The notes under the pieces: generated by a model
What the model was told of the DNA's origin: nothing
The model's input: only the letters and a program-made list of their open reading frames with translations
Databases searched by the model: none
Position numbers and translations under genes: made by a program
In this document: piece by piece, positions 20,563-29,585 of the stretch
Numbering within the stretch: the first letter of the stretch is position 1
How the letters are laid out: the number at the start of each line of letters is the position of its first letter
Assembly: GCA_902530635.1 (NCBI GenBank)
Contig: CACABC010000005.1
Coordinates: 1-64,000, forward strand
Direction: 5' to 3'
Source: an uncultured Pelagibacteraceae bacterium
Lineage (GTDB): Bacteria > Pseudomonadota > Alphaproteobacteria > Pelagibacterales > Pelagibacteraceae
DNA length: 64,000 bases

Positions 20563-21627
20563 CTATTGCTTTTTTAAGAAACTAAAAAATAAATAATAAG
20601 TAACTAAATAAATTAATAACAAAGAGAAAAACCAATATCTGCAAATTAACCCGTTATCATTGAAGAATATTGCTGGTAAAATTAAACCTATATAAACTAA
20701 ATTGATCATAAGTGAATTTAGATAATTACAATCTTTAAATTTTTGTGATTTATCTAAAAAATTATATGAAAGCATATGCAGGTGTTGTCTATCGGGTTTT
20801 AAAGGATGCGCGCCAATATAGAGTTTTCTAAAAAAAGAGAAAAAAACCTCAAAGAACAAATAGAACAAAAGCACACAGAAAAAAAATGATGAAATTTCAG
20901 GGTTTAGATTGTTTGTTTGAATAACATTAAAAGCAACCAGGGATCCAAAAAGATATGACCCCCCATCACCCAAAAACATTTTTGCTCTAGGAAAATTAAA
21001 AAGTAAAAATGATAATAAAACTACAATTTGCGCTGTAATTACCACTGTTAAAGTTTCGTTATTATTATTCAAATTTAAAAACAAAAGAATAAGATTTATA
21101 ATCAATAGATGAATTGTTAAAAGACCATTAAAACCATCAATTAAATTTGCTCCATTTATAATAAAGAGAAAACATAATGTTAAAAAAATAATTGAAAACA
21201 TGTTATTTTTCATCCAATGATTTAAAAAGACAAAATCAATAGTTCCTAAATTAATAGAAAATGATGTTATAAAAAATACCAAAAGGGCTATCATTAAAAT
21301 TAATCTATAATTTGGATTTATTTTAAAATTAATATCTTCCAAAAAACCTAGTGAAAACATGAATATTGATAGCATAAGATAATCAATTAAAATTTCCTGA
21401 AATAACAAATTGTATAAAATAAAAAAAATTAATAGTGATATTATTCCTGCTAATCCGCCACTTCTAGGAATGAGTTCATTGTGAAAAGCCTGCGGTTTTT
21501 TAAAGTCGTGATCTAACAAAATACCATTTCCTATCTTATCTGAAAATTTACTAGTTATTAGAGCAACAAAAAAGCTAGCAAGAGATATTACTGATAAAAG
21601 ACTCAATGAAGCCGATTCTGCTGGCAT
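20563..21627 (-). CDS. WecA/MraY-family phospho-sugar transferase
   Basis: Polytopic membrane enzyme (glycosyltransferase family 4) that transfers a phospho-sugar from a UDP-sugar to undecaprenyl phosphate. The 354 residues have about ten hydrophobic helices. Motifs are RSGGLAGI, LGFLEDI, NLIDGFNGL, FLGDGGSYLFG and HPLKPDRQHLH, the last two being the catalytic Asp and His-rich loop regions. RQHLH rather than an MraY-type loop suggests a WecA-like enzyme for surface polysaccharide, but the exact sugar cannot be read from the sequence. Its start overlaps the next gene's stop by one base (TAATG). Confidence 0.85.
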   Translation of the reverse strand: MPAESASLSLLSVISLASFFVALITSKFSDKIGNGILLDHDFKKPQAFHNELIPRSGGLAGIISLLIFFILYNLLFQEILIDYLMLSIFMFSLGFLEDINFKINPNYRLILMIALLVFFITSFSINLGTIDFVFLNHWMKNNMFSIIFLTLCFLFIINGANLIDGFNGLLTIHLLIINLILLFLNLNNNNETLTVVITAQIVVLLSFLLFNFPRAKMFLGDGGSYLFGSLVAFNVIQTNNLNPEISSFFFCVLLFYLFFEVFFSFFRKLYIGAHPLKPDRQHLHMLSYNFLDKSQKFKDCNYLNSLMINLVYIGLILPAIFFNDNGLICRYWFFSLLLIYLVTYYLFFSFLKKQ

Positions 21628-22520
21628 TATAAATTTTCTATTCCTTTGTTTCCTTTTTTTACAATGTATATACCTGAAATTATAATTATTAAAGAAGCCA
21701 GAACTTTCCAGGTAATTTGTTCATCCATAATCAAATAGCCAAATATAACTCCAAAAATAGGTATTAAGTAGGCAACCTGAGTTTGAAAAACCATTCCTAC
21801 TTTTGTTAAAATATGAAATCTTAGCATCCAAGCAACTCCTGTAGCAAAAACACCTAAGTAAATTAATGCAATTGTAGATTCGACAGATGGATTTAAATTA
21901 TTCCAAGGCTCTTGATATAAACAAAAAGGGAAAAGAAAAATTAGAGACCATAGAATCGTTGATGTTGATACATTTTCATTTCCCTCATTTTTTAAAAACT
22001 TTAAAGTTAAAATTCCACCGATTACATAAAAAGTTGATCCGCAAAGAATAATTATAACATAGAATATATTACTTTCAGATATTACAAGTTTATCAAAAAA
22101 TAAAAATAGGATTCCTAAAAAACCCAATGAAACTCCTATGGATTTTAAAATATTTAATTTTTCATTTGATATAAAAAAATGTGCTAAAATAGTCCCACTT
22201 AAAGGTGTTGTGCTCATTAATATTGCTGATAAATAACTGTCAACTACATTTGTTCCATAAGCTATTAGCAAAAAAGGAATTGTAATATTTGTAAGGCCAA
22301 CAATTGCATACATCTTCCAACCTTTTGAAAAGGCTAATATTTTTATTTTTTTGTAAACACAATAAAAACCTAATGCAATTAAAGCAAAGAAAACTCTAAC
22401 AAAAACTAAGGTGATAGGATCATAGGTGTATGTTGCGATTTTAATATTAAAAAAAGCTGAACCCCAAATAGCACCAAGTAAAATTAATAATAATATATCT
22501 ATAGTTTTAGGTTCTTTCAT
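21627..22520 (-). CDS. EamA/DMT-family transporter
   Basis: Inner-membrane drug/metabolite transporter superfamily protein, 297 residues. It has about ten helices arranged as two EamA repeats: the first begins ILLLILLGAIWGSAFFNIKIA and the second IIILCGSTFYVIGGILTLKF. The motif AYLIPIFGVIFGYLIMDEQI near the C-terminus is typical. The substrate is not predictable from the sequence. It overlaps the ybaK-like gene upstream by 4 nt and the WecA-like gene downstream by 1 nt. Confidence 0.88.
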   Translation of the reverse strand: MKEPKTIDILLLILLGAIWGSAFFNIKIATYTYDPITLVFVRVFFALIALGFYCVYKKIKILAFSKGWKMYAIVGLTNITIPFLLIAYGTNVVDSYLSAILMSTTPLSGTILAHFFISNEKLNILKSIGVSLGFLGILFLFFDKLVISESNIFYVIIILCGSTFYVIGGILTLKFLKNEGNENVSTSTILWSLIFLFPFCLYQEPWNNLNPSVESTIALIYLGVFATGVAWMLRFHILTKVGMVFQTQVAYLIPIFGVIFGYLIMDEQITWKVLASLIIIISGIYIVKKGNKGIENL

Positions 22521-22999
22521 TCAGTTATTTCTTCTTCAGATCCTTTTGTTAACTTTGTTAAATCTTGATAGGTAATTTTAAATACACAATCAGGATGACC
22601 TGCTGCACCATACACATATTTGAATCTACTTAAAGATTTATCTATGATTATTTTTAAATTTTTTAAGTACCCAGTCGGTGCAACACCACCAATTGAAAAC
22701 CCAGTATGATCTTTAACCTCATTTGCATTTGCCATAGCTACATCTTTTTTATTTAAAATTTTTTTTAACATATTTAACGAGCATCTCTTGTCGCCAGAAA
22801 CAAGACAAACCAAAAATTCACCTTCGACTTTGAAGACTAAGCTCTTCACGATTGCACCTAATTCACATTTTAAACTGCTTGCAGCATCTTTAGCTGTTCT
22901 TGCGGTTTCATCTAAAGCGATAATTTTTAAATTGGTGTCAAATTTTTTTAAAACCTTCTCCACTCTTTTAACTGTTTCTTTATTTAATAATTCATTCAT
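22517..22999 (-). CDS. YbaK/EbsC-family aminoacyl-tRNA editing protein
   Basis: Stand-alone editing domain of the ProX/YbaK family that hydrolyses mischarged tRNAs; 160 residues. Typical segments are CELGAIVKSLVFKVEGEFLV around the conserved lysine, LVSGDKRCSLNMLKKIL, and GFSIGGVAPTGYLKNLKIIIDK. Which mischarged tRNA it edits (Pro, Cys or another) cannot be decided here. It overlaps the following gene by 4 nt on each side of a tight four-gene operon. Confidence 0.85.
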   Translation of the reverse strand: MNELLNKETVKRVEKVLKKFDTNLKIIALDETARTAKDAASSLKCELGAIVKSLVFKVEGEFLVCLVSGDKRCSLNMLKKILNKKDVAMANANEVKDHTGFSIGGVAPTGYLKNLKIIIDKSLSRFKYVYGAAGHPDCVFKITYQDLTKLTKGSEEEITE

Positions 23000-23835
23000 T
23001 TTTTTAATCTTTTTAAAGCAGATGGAATACCTTTGATTAAATCCTCTGAAATTAATCCTCTACCATATTTTTTTGCAATATCACCGTGTAACCATGCTCC
23101 GGCTGCTGCAGCTTCTAAAATAGACATTTTATTATCTCCAACAAGACTTGTGATTATTCCAGCTAAAACGTCACCAGAACCAATAACAGCTAACTCACTA
23201 GATGAGTGTGAGTTTTTAATAATCTTTTTTTCTGAACCTATTATTGTCGTACTTCCTTTTAATAATATATTTGATTTGCATAATTTCAAAAATTTTAAAA
23301 CTTTTTCTTTATTTTCCAAACTGCTTTTTATTGAGGGAAATAGTCTCTGAAATTCAGCTTTGTGAGGAGTGATAAGTTTGTTTTTATCTAAATATTTAAG
23401 AAGATTTTTTGTTTTATGACGAAACGAATTTAAGGCATCAGCATCTAAGATTACATATTTTATGTGTTTTAAAAATTCTTCGGTAAACTTCATTGTTTTA
23501 GAGTTACTTCCTGCACCAGGTCCAACTAATGCAACCGACGCAATTTTTTTCTCTTTTTTAAGAAAGCTCTTTAAATAAGAAATATTATTTATTTCTACTT
23601 TAAGTGCAGATGGAAATTTTAAAGATAGAATTCTGATTGTCTCTTTGGTGCAGATAATTTTAACTGACCCAACTCCAACCCGTAAGCATGCTTCAGCAGC
23701 AAGTATAGTAGCACCGATCATGTTCTTTTGACCTCCAAGAATAAGGACCCTGCCTCTTGAATATTTATTGCTAGATTTTTTTTTCCATGGAAATTTTTTA
23801 ATCCAAATTTTAGGCGTGTTTTTAATAAATTTCAT
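22996..23835 (-). CDS. nnrD: ADP-dependent NAD(P)H-hydrate dehydratase
   Basis: Ribokinase-fold enzyme that repairs hydrated NAD(P)H using ADP or ATP; 279 residues. Motifs are GRVLILGGQKNMIGATILAA near the N-terminus, LVGPGAGSNSK, LITPHKAEFQRLFP, and AVIGSGDVLAGIITSLVGD with the catalytic aspartate. It corresponds only to the C-terminal half of E. coli YjeF. No NnrE epimerase domain is fused or adjacent, so the epimerase would have to be encoded elsewhere. It is the first gene of its operon, divergent from glnA. Confidence 0.88.
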   Translation of the reverse strand: MKFIKNTPKIWIKKFPWKKKSSNKYSRGRVLILGGQKNMIGATILAAEACLRVGVGSVKIICTKETIRILSLKFPSALKVEINNISYLKSFLKKEKKIASVALVGPGAGSNSKTMKFTEEFLKHIKYVILDADALNSFRHKTKNLLKYLDKNKLITPHKAEFQRLFPSIKSSLENKEKVLKFLKLCKSNILLKGSTTIIGSEKKIIKNSHSSSELAVIGSGDVLAGIITSLVGDNKMSILEAAAAGAWLHGDIAKKYGRGLISEDLIKGIPSALKRLKK

Positions 23836-23951
23836 TCAATTGAGAATTGTATAATGTAAAAATTGCATACCAGCCATATATTTTTTAAGCCTACTTGAAA
23901 TGTAAAAATTTGATAATGTAAAACGTTTTTCGAACAATTTGAAAGGAATTT
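23836..23951. promoter_or_regulatory. glnA/nnrD divergent promoter region with ATGTAAAA repeats
   Basis: The 116-nt gap carries three direct copies of ATGTAAAA on the plus strand, at 23854-23861, 23900-23907 and 23916-23923. The first is preceded by TATAAT (23850-23855) and the third by GATAAT. A 10-mer palindrome AAAACGTTTT lies at 23920-23929. glnA has a clear Shine-Dalgarno-like AAAGGA about 7 nt before its ATG. No spaced -35/-10 pair stands out. The repeats could be regulator sites or chance in AT-rich DNA. Confidence 0.4.
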
Positions 23952-25358
23952 ATGAGTGCTAGTTCGGTTAAAAAGATAATGAAAGATAAAGAGATCGAGT
24001 ACGTAGATCTTAGATTCACTGACCCAAGAGGAAAACTTCAGCATGTTACTATGGATGCAACAATAGTTGATGAAGACATGTTAAATGAAGGTGTTTTCTT
24101 TGATGGTTCATCTATTGCTGGATGGAAAGCAATTAATGAGTCGGATATGATTTTAAAACCAGATTTATCAAGAGCAGTGGTAGATCCCTTTACATCACAC
24201 AATACACTAAACATATTTTGTGACATTCTTGATGCAATTAAAAAGGATCCTTACGAAAGAGATCCAAGGGGTACAGCAAAAAAAGCAGAAGCATATTTAA
24301 AGAAAACTGGTGTGGGAGATAAAGCTTACTTCGGACCAGAACCAGAATTTTTCGTTTTTGATGATGTAAGATATTCAAACGATATGAATCATACGGGATT
24401 TCAAATTGATAGTTCTGAAGGTCCATATAACACTGGAAAAAAATACGAAAATGGAAACATGGGTCATCGTCCTGGAATTAAAGGAGGTTACTTCCCTGTG
24501 CCACCGGTTGATAGCGCACAAGATATGAGAAGTGAATATTTAAAAGCAATGAAAGATATGGGGATTAAAGTAGAAAAACATCACCACGAAGTTGCTCCGA
24601 GCCAACACGAACTTGGAATGTATTTTGGAACCTTGGTTGACCAAGCAGACAATCTTCAACTTTATAAATATGCGGTACATATGGTTACACACTCGTTTGG
24701 TAAGACTGCAACTTTTATGCCTAAACCGGTTAAAGGTGATAATGGTTCTGGTATGCACTGTCACCAATCAATATGGAAAGGAAGCACCGCAGTATTTTCT
24801 GGAGATAAATATGCAGGGCTTTCTGATACAGCATTACATTATATTGGCGGAATATTAAAACACGCAAGAGCTATAAATGCTTTTTCAAACGCAACAACAA
24901 ATAGTTATAAAAGATTAATACCAGGTTTTGAAGCTCCTGTGCTATTAGCTTACTCTGCAAGAAATAGATCTGCTTCTTGTAGAATTCCAATTACACAAAG
25001 CAAGAAAGCTGCAAGATGTGAAGTTCGTTTCCCTGATGCAGCGGGAAATCCATATTTAACATTTTCTGCACTATTAATGGCTGGTTTAGATGGAATAAAA
25101 AATAAAATAAATCCAGGTAAATCTTTGGACAAAGACCTTTATGCATTGAATGAAGAAGAGGTTAAAAAAATTCCAACTGTATGTGGTTCATTAAGAGAAG
25201 CCATGGAAAGTTTGGATAAAGATAGAAAATTTTTAACACAGGGTAACGTTTTTACTGACGATCAAATAGATGCTTACATCGCTCTTAAATATGAAGAAAT
25301 TTATAATTTTGAGCACACTCCACATCCAATGGAGTTTCAAATGTATTATAGCTGCTAA
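23952..25358 (+). CDS. glnA: Glutamine synthetase, type I
   Basis: Cytoplasmic dodecameric enzyme that makes glutamine from glutamate, ammonia and ATP; 468 residues. The N-terminal beta-grasp domain contains [15 protein letters not shown]. The catalytic domain has [35 protein letters not shown] and the ATP site [20 protein letters not shown]. The tyrosine that is adenylylated in enteric enzymes is conserved in the [14 protein letters not shown] context near residue 398, so adenylylation control is possible. With amtB in the same window it forms the ammonium assimilation route. It is preceded by a good ribosome binding site. Confidence 0.98.
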   Translation: MSASSVKKIMKDKEIEYVDLRFTDPRGKLQHVTMDATIVDEDMLNEGVFFDGSSIAGWKAINESDMILKPDLSRAVVDPFTSHNTLNIFCDILDAIKKDPYERDPRGTAKKAEAYLKKTGVGDKAYFGPEPEFFVFDDVRYSNDMNHTGFQIDSSEGPYNTGKKYENGNMGHRPGIKGGYFPVPPVDSAQDMRSEYLKAMKDMGIKVEKHHHEVAPSQHELGMYFGTLVDQADNLQLYKYAVHMVTHSFGKTATFMPKPVKGDNGSGMHCHQSIWKGSTAVFSGDKYAGLSDTALHYIGGILKHARAINAFSNATTNSYKRLIPGFEAPVLLAYSARNRSASCRIPITQSKKAARCEVRFPDAAGNPYLTFSALLMAGLDGIKNKINPGKSLDKDLYALNEEEVKKIPTVCGSLREAMESLDKDRKFLTQGNVFTDDQIDAYIALKYEEIYNFEHTPHPMEFQMYYSC

Positions 25359-25425
25359 AGTGAATGCATTTAAGGTGTGACACTATTTTTAATAATTAAC
25401 TAATAATAAAGGATATGATTGCTTA

Positions 25426-25812
25426 ATGAATAAAATTTTTTTATCACTAATTATAGTAAGCTTTATAACGATAACATCTTTTGCAGCTGGTCATATAACT
25501 AAGGCTCAAAAAGAAAATGCTATCGAATGTCTCGGTCATTACACTGCTACCGCTGTATTACCAGCAGATACGGTTGAAGTTAAGGATATTGAAATAGCTC
25601 TAGCCGCATCAAAAGTAATCCGAGAATACCTTAACAAAGAAGGTATTAAAAATGATGAAATCAATAAAGGAATGAACGTTTATGTAGATAAAGTTTACGG
25701 TAAACCTTTTAATAAACAAAAAAACGGCGAGTGCAATAAATCTATCTACAAACTGATACCAGGATCAGAACAAGAAATAGAGAAATTATCTAGAACAATT
25801 TACCAAGGGTAA
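25426..25812 (+). CDS. Small exported protein of unknown function
   Basis: A 128-residue protein with a clear signal peptide (MNKIFLSLIIVSFITITSFAAG, probable cleavage after the Ala-rich end). The mature part is helical and hydrophilic, with two cysteines (AIECLGHY and GECNKSIY) that could form a disulfide in the periplasm. I do not recognise a family. It lies 67 nt after glnA on the same strand, so it may be part of the glnA transcript or have its own promoter (a TAATAATAAAGGA stretch precedes it). Confidence 0.7.
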   Translation: MNKIFLSLIIVSFITITSFAAGHITKAQKENAIECLGHYTATAVLPADTVEVKDIEIALAASKVIREYLNKEGIKNDEINKGMNVYVDKVYGKPFNKQKNGECNKSIYKLIPGSEQEIEKLSRTIYQG

Positions 25813-25813
25813 A

Positions 25814-26014
25814 TTAACAACAGCCACACTTTTTACTTTTTAAGATTCTGCTATCAGCTATCTTACCTTTGTTAATACCTTCTTTAATAGTGTATTCAAA
25901 AGTACCATTAGCACCTTTGTTGACAGCTTTTATCTTATTTTTGAAAAGAGATTTTTCTTTCTCTTTCTCTGATCTTTCCCTTGCAAAGCTCTCTAAATGT
26001 TTAGTATCTCTCAT
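25814..26014 (-). CDS. Small CGCC-tailed protein at the end of the suf operon
   Basis: A 66-residue ORF that starts 6 nt after the sufA stop, with AAGGA just before its ATG. The N-terminus is a charged helix (HLESFARERSEKEKEK). The middle resembles a small beta segment (NGTFEYTIKEGINKGKIA), and the protein ends in KKCGCC. It is not a family I can name. Its position and terminal cysteines make a role in Fe-S or metal handling plausible, but that is inference only. Confidence 0.6.
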   Translation of the reverse strand: MRDTKHLESFARERSEKEKEKSLFKNKIKAVNKGANGTFEYTIKEGINKGKIADSRILKSKKCGCC

Positions 26015-26020
26015 GATTCC

Positions 26021-26356
26021 TTATACCTTAAATGATTCTCCACATCCACAACGTTCAGTTTCGTTGGGGTTTTTAAATACAAATTGTGAAGAAAACTTAT
26101 CTTTTTTATAGTCCATTTCGGTTCCTAACAAATACATTACTGCATTAGCGTCTATAAAAACTTTTACCCCTTTGTCTTCTATGACTTCTTCATTTTTTTT
26201 TGATTCTTTAGCATATTCCATTACATATGACATACCTGCGCATCCACCAGATTTAACACCTACTCTTACTCCAATAGCAGTATTATCTGCTTTAGACATA
26301 ATCTCTTTAATTCTGTTTGCAGCGTTATCACTCAATTTAATAACTTGTTCACTCAT
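26021..26356 (-). CDS. sufA: A-type iron-sulfur carrier (SufA/IscA/ErpA family)
   Basis: HesB/IscA-family carrier that receives Fe-S clusters from the SUF scaffold and passes them to apoproteins; 111 residues. The three conserved cysteines are visible in KSGGCAGMSYVMEY near residue 38 and in RCGCGESF near the C-terminus. It overlaps sufT by 4 nt. Whether it acts like SufA or ErpA cannot be told from the sequence; the operon position favours SufA. Confidence 0.9.
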   Translation of the reverse strand: MSEQVIKLSDNAANRIKEIMSKADNTAIGVRVGVKSGGCAGMSYVMEYAKESKKNEEVIEDKGVKVFIDANAVMYLLGTEMDYKKDKFSSQFVFKNPNETERCGCGESFKV

Positions 26357-26655
26357 AAATTCAATTCCAATTTAGCTGCTTCTGACATTTTAGATTTATC
26401 CCAGGGTGGATCCCAAACGAGATCTAATTTAACATCAGAAACACCCTTAACTTTTAATATATATTCCTTTACTTGTTTTGGCAAACTTTCTGCTACGGGA
26501 CAATTGGGTGATGTTAAGGTCATATCAACTTTAACAACATTTTTTTCATTTATTTCTATTTTGTAAATTAGACCTAATTCATAAATATTAACTGGAATTT
26601 CAGGATCGTAAACCTTTTTAATTTCTTTTATTACTTTTTCTTTTAAATCACCCAT
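26353..26655 (-). CDS. sufT: SufT-like MIP18/DUF59 protein
   Basis: A 100-residue protein of the MIP18 (DUF59) family, associated with Fe-S cluster maturation. Family segments are KVYDPEIPVNIYELGLIY near residue 14, DMTLTSPNCPVAESLP with the conserved cysteine, and a C-terminal LDLVWDPPWDKSKMSE. It sits 3 nt after sufU and overlaps sufA by 4 nt, the usual place for sufT in alphaproteobacterial suf operons. Confidence 0.9.
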   Translation of the reverse strand: MGDLKEKVIKEIKKVYDPEIPVNIYELGLIYKIEINEKNVVKVDMTLTSPNCPVAESLPKQVKEYILKVKGVSDVKLDLVWDPPWDKSKMSEAAKLELNL

Positions 26656-26658
26656 AAT

Positions 26659-27123
26659 TTATTTTTCGGTTTTAACTGTATTTCTGTTTCCTTCTACAGC
26701 ATGCATAAAAGTGTGCCATGCCAAAGTAGCACATTTCACTCTCATTGGGAATTGTTTGACTCCCGAAAGAGACATCATTCTGGTATTTTCGTCATCTGTT
26801 AGGCTGTTTATACTTAATTTTGAACCTTCCTTTAGCATATTAAGAAAATGTTCTAATATTTTTTTTGCTACATTAAATTCTTTACCTTTAACAATTTCTG
26901 TCATTATAGATGCAGATGCCATTGATATTGCGCAACCTTCTCCTTCAAAAGAAATATCCTCTACTTTTTTTTCTTTATCTAACTTTATATATACATGTAC
27001 TTTATCACCACAAAGAGGGTTGTGGCCTTTAGCATCTTTATTAAAATCCTTGCATTTATTTTTATTTCTAGGATTCTTACCGTGATCTAAAATAATATCT
27101 TGATATAGTTCCTTAATATCCAT
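26659..27123 (-). CDS. sufU: SufU-type NifU/IscU N-terminal domain protein
   Basis: Sulfur-relay or scaffold protein of the NifU-N family that works with SufS; 154 residues. The three cysteines are visible in HNPLCGDKVHVY near residue 38, GEGCAISMASASIM near 62, and MRVKCATLAWHT near 129. The insertion between the second and third cysteines fits SufU more than IscU. It follows sufS without a gap. Confidence 0.9.
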   Translation of the reverse strand: MDIKELYQDIILDHGKNPRNKNKCKDFNKDAKGHNPLCGDKVHVYIKLDKEKKVEDISFEGEGCAISMASASIMTEIVKGKEFNVAKKILEHFLNMLKEGSKLSINSLTDDENTRMMSLSGVKQFPMRVKCATLAWHTFMHAVEGNRNTVKTEK

Positions 27124-28341
27124 TTAACTATTAAATACTTTGTTACATTTTTTTATAGCGCTGCTTAAAGCGTCTATATCATCTTTTGAATTGTAAATTC
27201 CCAATGATGCTCTAGCTGAAGCTGCGATCCCCATCTTCTCATGTAAAATTTGACAACAATGATGTCCTGCTCTAATAGCCACTCCATCTTCATCTAGGAT
27301 TGTAGCTATATCATGTGGATGAATTCCTTTTATAGTAAAAGAAATTATTGAACCTCTGTTTTTAGGATCACCAATTACTCTTACCGAATTATTTTTTTTA
27401 ATTTCATCTAAACCATATTCTAAAATTTCTTTCTCGTGCTCCATAATTTTTTTTATTCCAATATCCTCTATGAATTTTATAGATTCGGAAAAACCAACCA
27501 CTTCTGCTGTTTGTAATGTTCCTGCTTCATATTTTGTTGGGCTTTGTGGGTAAGTAATATTATCTTTTTTCACTTCTTCAATCATTCCACCACCACCTTG
27601 ATAAGGAGGCAAAATATCAACCCATTTTTTTTTTGCATATAAGATTCCAACTCCAGTTGGTCCGTACATTTTGTGGCATGATATTGCATAAAAATCACAA
27701 CCTAATTCCTGCATATTCAGTTTTAAGTGTGGAGCTCCTTGACAACCGTCAACTAATACAGGAATTTTTTTCTTACTCGCCATATCTACAATCTTTTTAA
27801 TTGGCATTATTGCGCCTGTAACATTTGATAAATGAGTTATCGCAATAATTTTTGTTTTATTACTTATCAATTTTTTAATCTCATCAATATCAACCTCACC
27901 TTTCTCATTACACTCTGCAAATTTAATAACCGCTCCTTTTTTTTGTCTAAGAAAGTGCCATGGTACATAATTAGCATGATGTTCTAATTCTGTAATTAGA
28001 ATTTCATCACCTTTTTTTATAAAGTTTTCGCCGTAAGATGAGGCAACTAAATTTATTGCTTCAGTTGCATTTTTTGTGAATATGATTTCTTCTCTAGACT
28101 TTGCATTAATATATTTTTTCACTAAATCTCTAGTATCTTCAAATCTATTTGTAGCTGTTACTGCTAAAGAATGCACACTTCTGCCAATATTTGAAAACTC
28201 TTTAGAATAAAATTTTGAGATTCTTTCGATAACACTCTTTGGTTTTTGAGAAGAATTGGCATTATCAAGATATATTAACGGTTTGCCGTTGATTTTATTT
28301 TTAAATATTGGAAATTGGGATTTAATAGATTTAATTTCCAT
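27124..28341 (-). CDS. sufS: Cysteine desulfurase SufS
   Basis: PLP enzyme that takes sulfur from cysteine for cluster assembly; about 405 residues. The start is set at 28341 (MEIKSIKSQFPIF), which overlaps the sufD stop by 11 nt; the longer ORF would overlap by 41 nt. The PLP lysine is in SCHKMYGPTGVGIL near residue 226, the PLP-binding histidine is in TELEHHANYVPW, and the sulfur-accepting cysteine is in RAGHHCCQ near 360. It belongs to the group II (SufS/CsdB) desulfurases. Confidence 0.95.
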   Translation of the reverse strand: MEIKSIKSQFPIFKNKINGKPLIYLDNANSSQKPKSVIERISKFYSKEFSNIGRSVHSLAVTATNRFEDTRDLVKKYINAKSREEIIFTKNATEAINLVASSYGENFIKKGDEILITELEHHANYVPWHFLRQKKGAVIKFAECNEKGEVDIDEIKKLISNKTKIIAITHLSNVTGAIMPIKKIVDMASKKKIPVLVDGCQGAPHLKLNMQELGCDFYAISCHKMYGPTGVGILYAKKKWVDILPPYQGGGGMIEEVKKDNITYPQSPTKYEAGTLQTAEVVGFSESIKFIEDIGIKKIMEHEKEILEYGLDEIKKNNSVRVIGDPKNRGSIISFTIKGIHPHDIATILDEDGVAIRAGHHCCQILHEKMGIAASARASLGIYNSKDDIDALSSAIKKCNKVFNS

Positions 28342-29584
28342 GAATTTGTTCCTCAATTTTTTTTTGTACAAATTTTTTAATTGAATTACTTTTTATCATC
28401 TCAATTATTTCATTTAAAAAACCGCTAACAAGTAATCTTACAGATTCTTCTCTATTTAATCCTCTGGACATCAAATAATAGATAGATGTTTCGTCTATAC
28501 TCCCAGAAGTTGACCCGTGTGAACACTTAACGTCATCAGCGTATATTTCTAACTCTGGTTTAGAATTAAATTCAGAATTATCATTTAATAATAGAGCTTT
28601 GCTTAGTTGATAAGCATCAGTTTTTTGCGCAATATCTTTAACAAAAATTTTTCCTTGGTAAACACCTTTGCTCTCTGTGTTTAAAACATTCTTGACTATT
28701 TGGTAACTTTTACAATTTGGAACAAGATGATTAATTCTAGTTTTGATTTCTTGGTGATCATTTTTATTTAGTAAAGATGCAGCTTGTAAATTACACTCAC
28801 TTCCTTCACCCTCTAGGTTAAATTCTAAATCTAATTTATTAAATTTTAATCCTGATGGAAAAATGAATGATGAATATTTAGATTTAGAAGATAGTGTATT
28901 TTTTGAAAATTTATGAAAAAAACCATCACTTTTCTCATTTTGAATGCATATATTTTTATAAATGGCATTTTCTTTTAATATAACATTTTCATAAACATTA
29001 TTCATGAATTTATTTTTTGACTCATTTACAACTAAATCAATTGTATGAAGTTCTGAATTCTTTCCAATTTGAATTTTATTTCTGCTGTTTAATATATTTT
29101 CATTTAATTCTTTAGTAAAAATATTATAAATGACCAGTGTTTTTTTAAATTTATAATTATCAGCTATTTCTAAAGAATAACCTGTGTCTGATAAAGCATG
29201 GTTAAGATGAATTAATGGATTGTATTTGTTTATATCTGAAAAATTGTCATTGTAAAAATTTTTAATTTTAATTTTATTTTTTTCTTCAAAATCGAAATTA
29301 CTAGAAGATAAATTACCGTTAATAAGAACTAAAAAGTTGTGGTCAAAATTTTTTATTAATGTAGTATTTTTACTTTTTGAATTGATAATTTGTACATCTA
29401 ATTTTTTAAAGTTTTTAGAAACTATATCTCTTAAATCTGAGAATTTCCAATCTTCACTTTTGTTATTTGGGAAACCGTTTTTGTTAAAAAGATTTAGATT
29501 TTTAATTCTAAATTCTTTTTCTTGCTTACTGATTTTTTTAAATTTATCAATTTCATTTGAATTGACTTTAAAATTATTTATCAT
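28331..29584 (-). CDS. sufD: Fe-S assembly protein SufD
   Basis: Partner of SufB and SufC in the SufBC2D scaffold complex; 417 residues. The conserved C-terminal SufBD core is visible in YADDVKCSHGSTSGSIDETS near residue 350 and YLMSRGLNREESVRLLVSGF. The N-terminal half is poorly conserved and Asn/Lys-rich, as usual for SufD in AT-rich genomes. It follows sufC by 1 nt and overlaps sufS. Confidence 0.95.
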   Translation of the reverse strand: MINNFKVNSNEIDKFKKISKQEKEFRIKNLNLFNKNGFPNNKSEDWKFSDLRDIVSKNFKKLDVQIINSKSKNTTLIKNFDHNFLVLINGNLSSSNFDFEEKNKIKIKNFYNDNFSDINKYNPLIHLNHALSDTGYSLEIADNYKFKKTLVIYNIFTKELNENILNSRNKIQIGKNSELHTIDLVVNESKNKFMNNVYENVILKENAIYKNICIQNEKSDGFFHKFSKNTLSSKSKYSSFIFPSGLKFNKLDLEFNLEGEGSECNLQAASLLNKNDHQEIKTRINHLVPNCKSYQIVKNVLNTESKGVYQGKIFVKDIAQKTDAYQLSKALLLNDNSEFNSKPELEIYADDVKCSHGSTSGSIDETSIYYLMSRGLNREESVRLLVSGFLNEIIEMIKSNSIKKFVQKKIEEQIHGN

Positions 29585-29585
29585 T

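Noticed and set aside
23832-24044. 70-aa minus-strand ORF across the glnA promoter
   Set aside because: Overlaps the glnA start and the divergent promoter region, with no domain or ribosome site. Shadow ORF.
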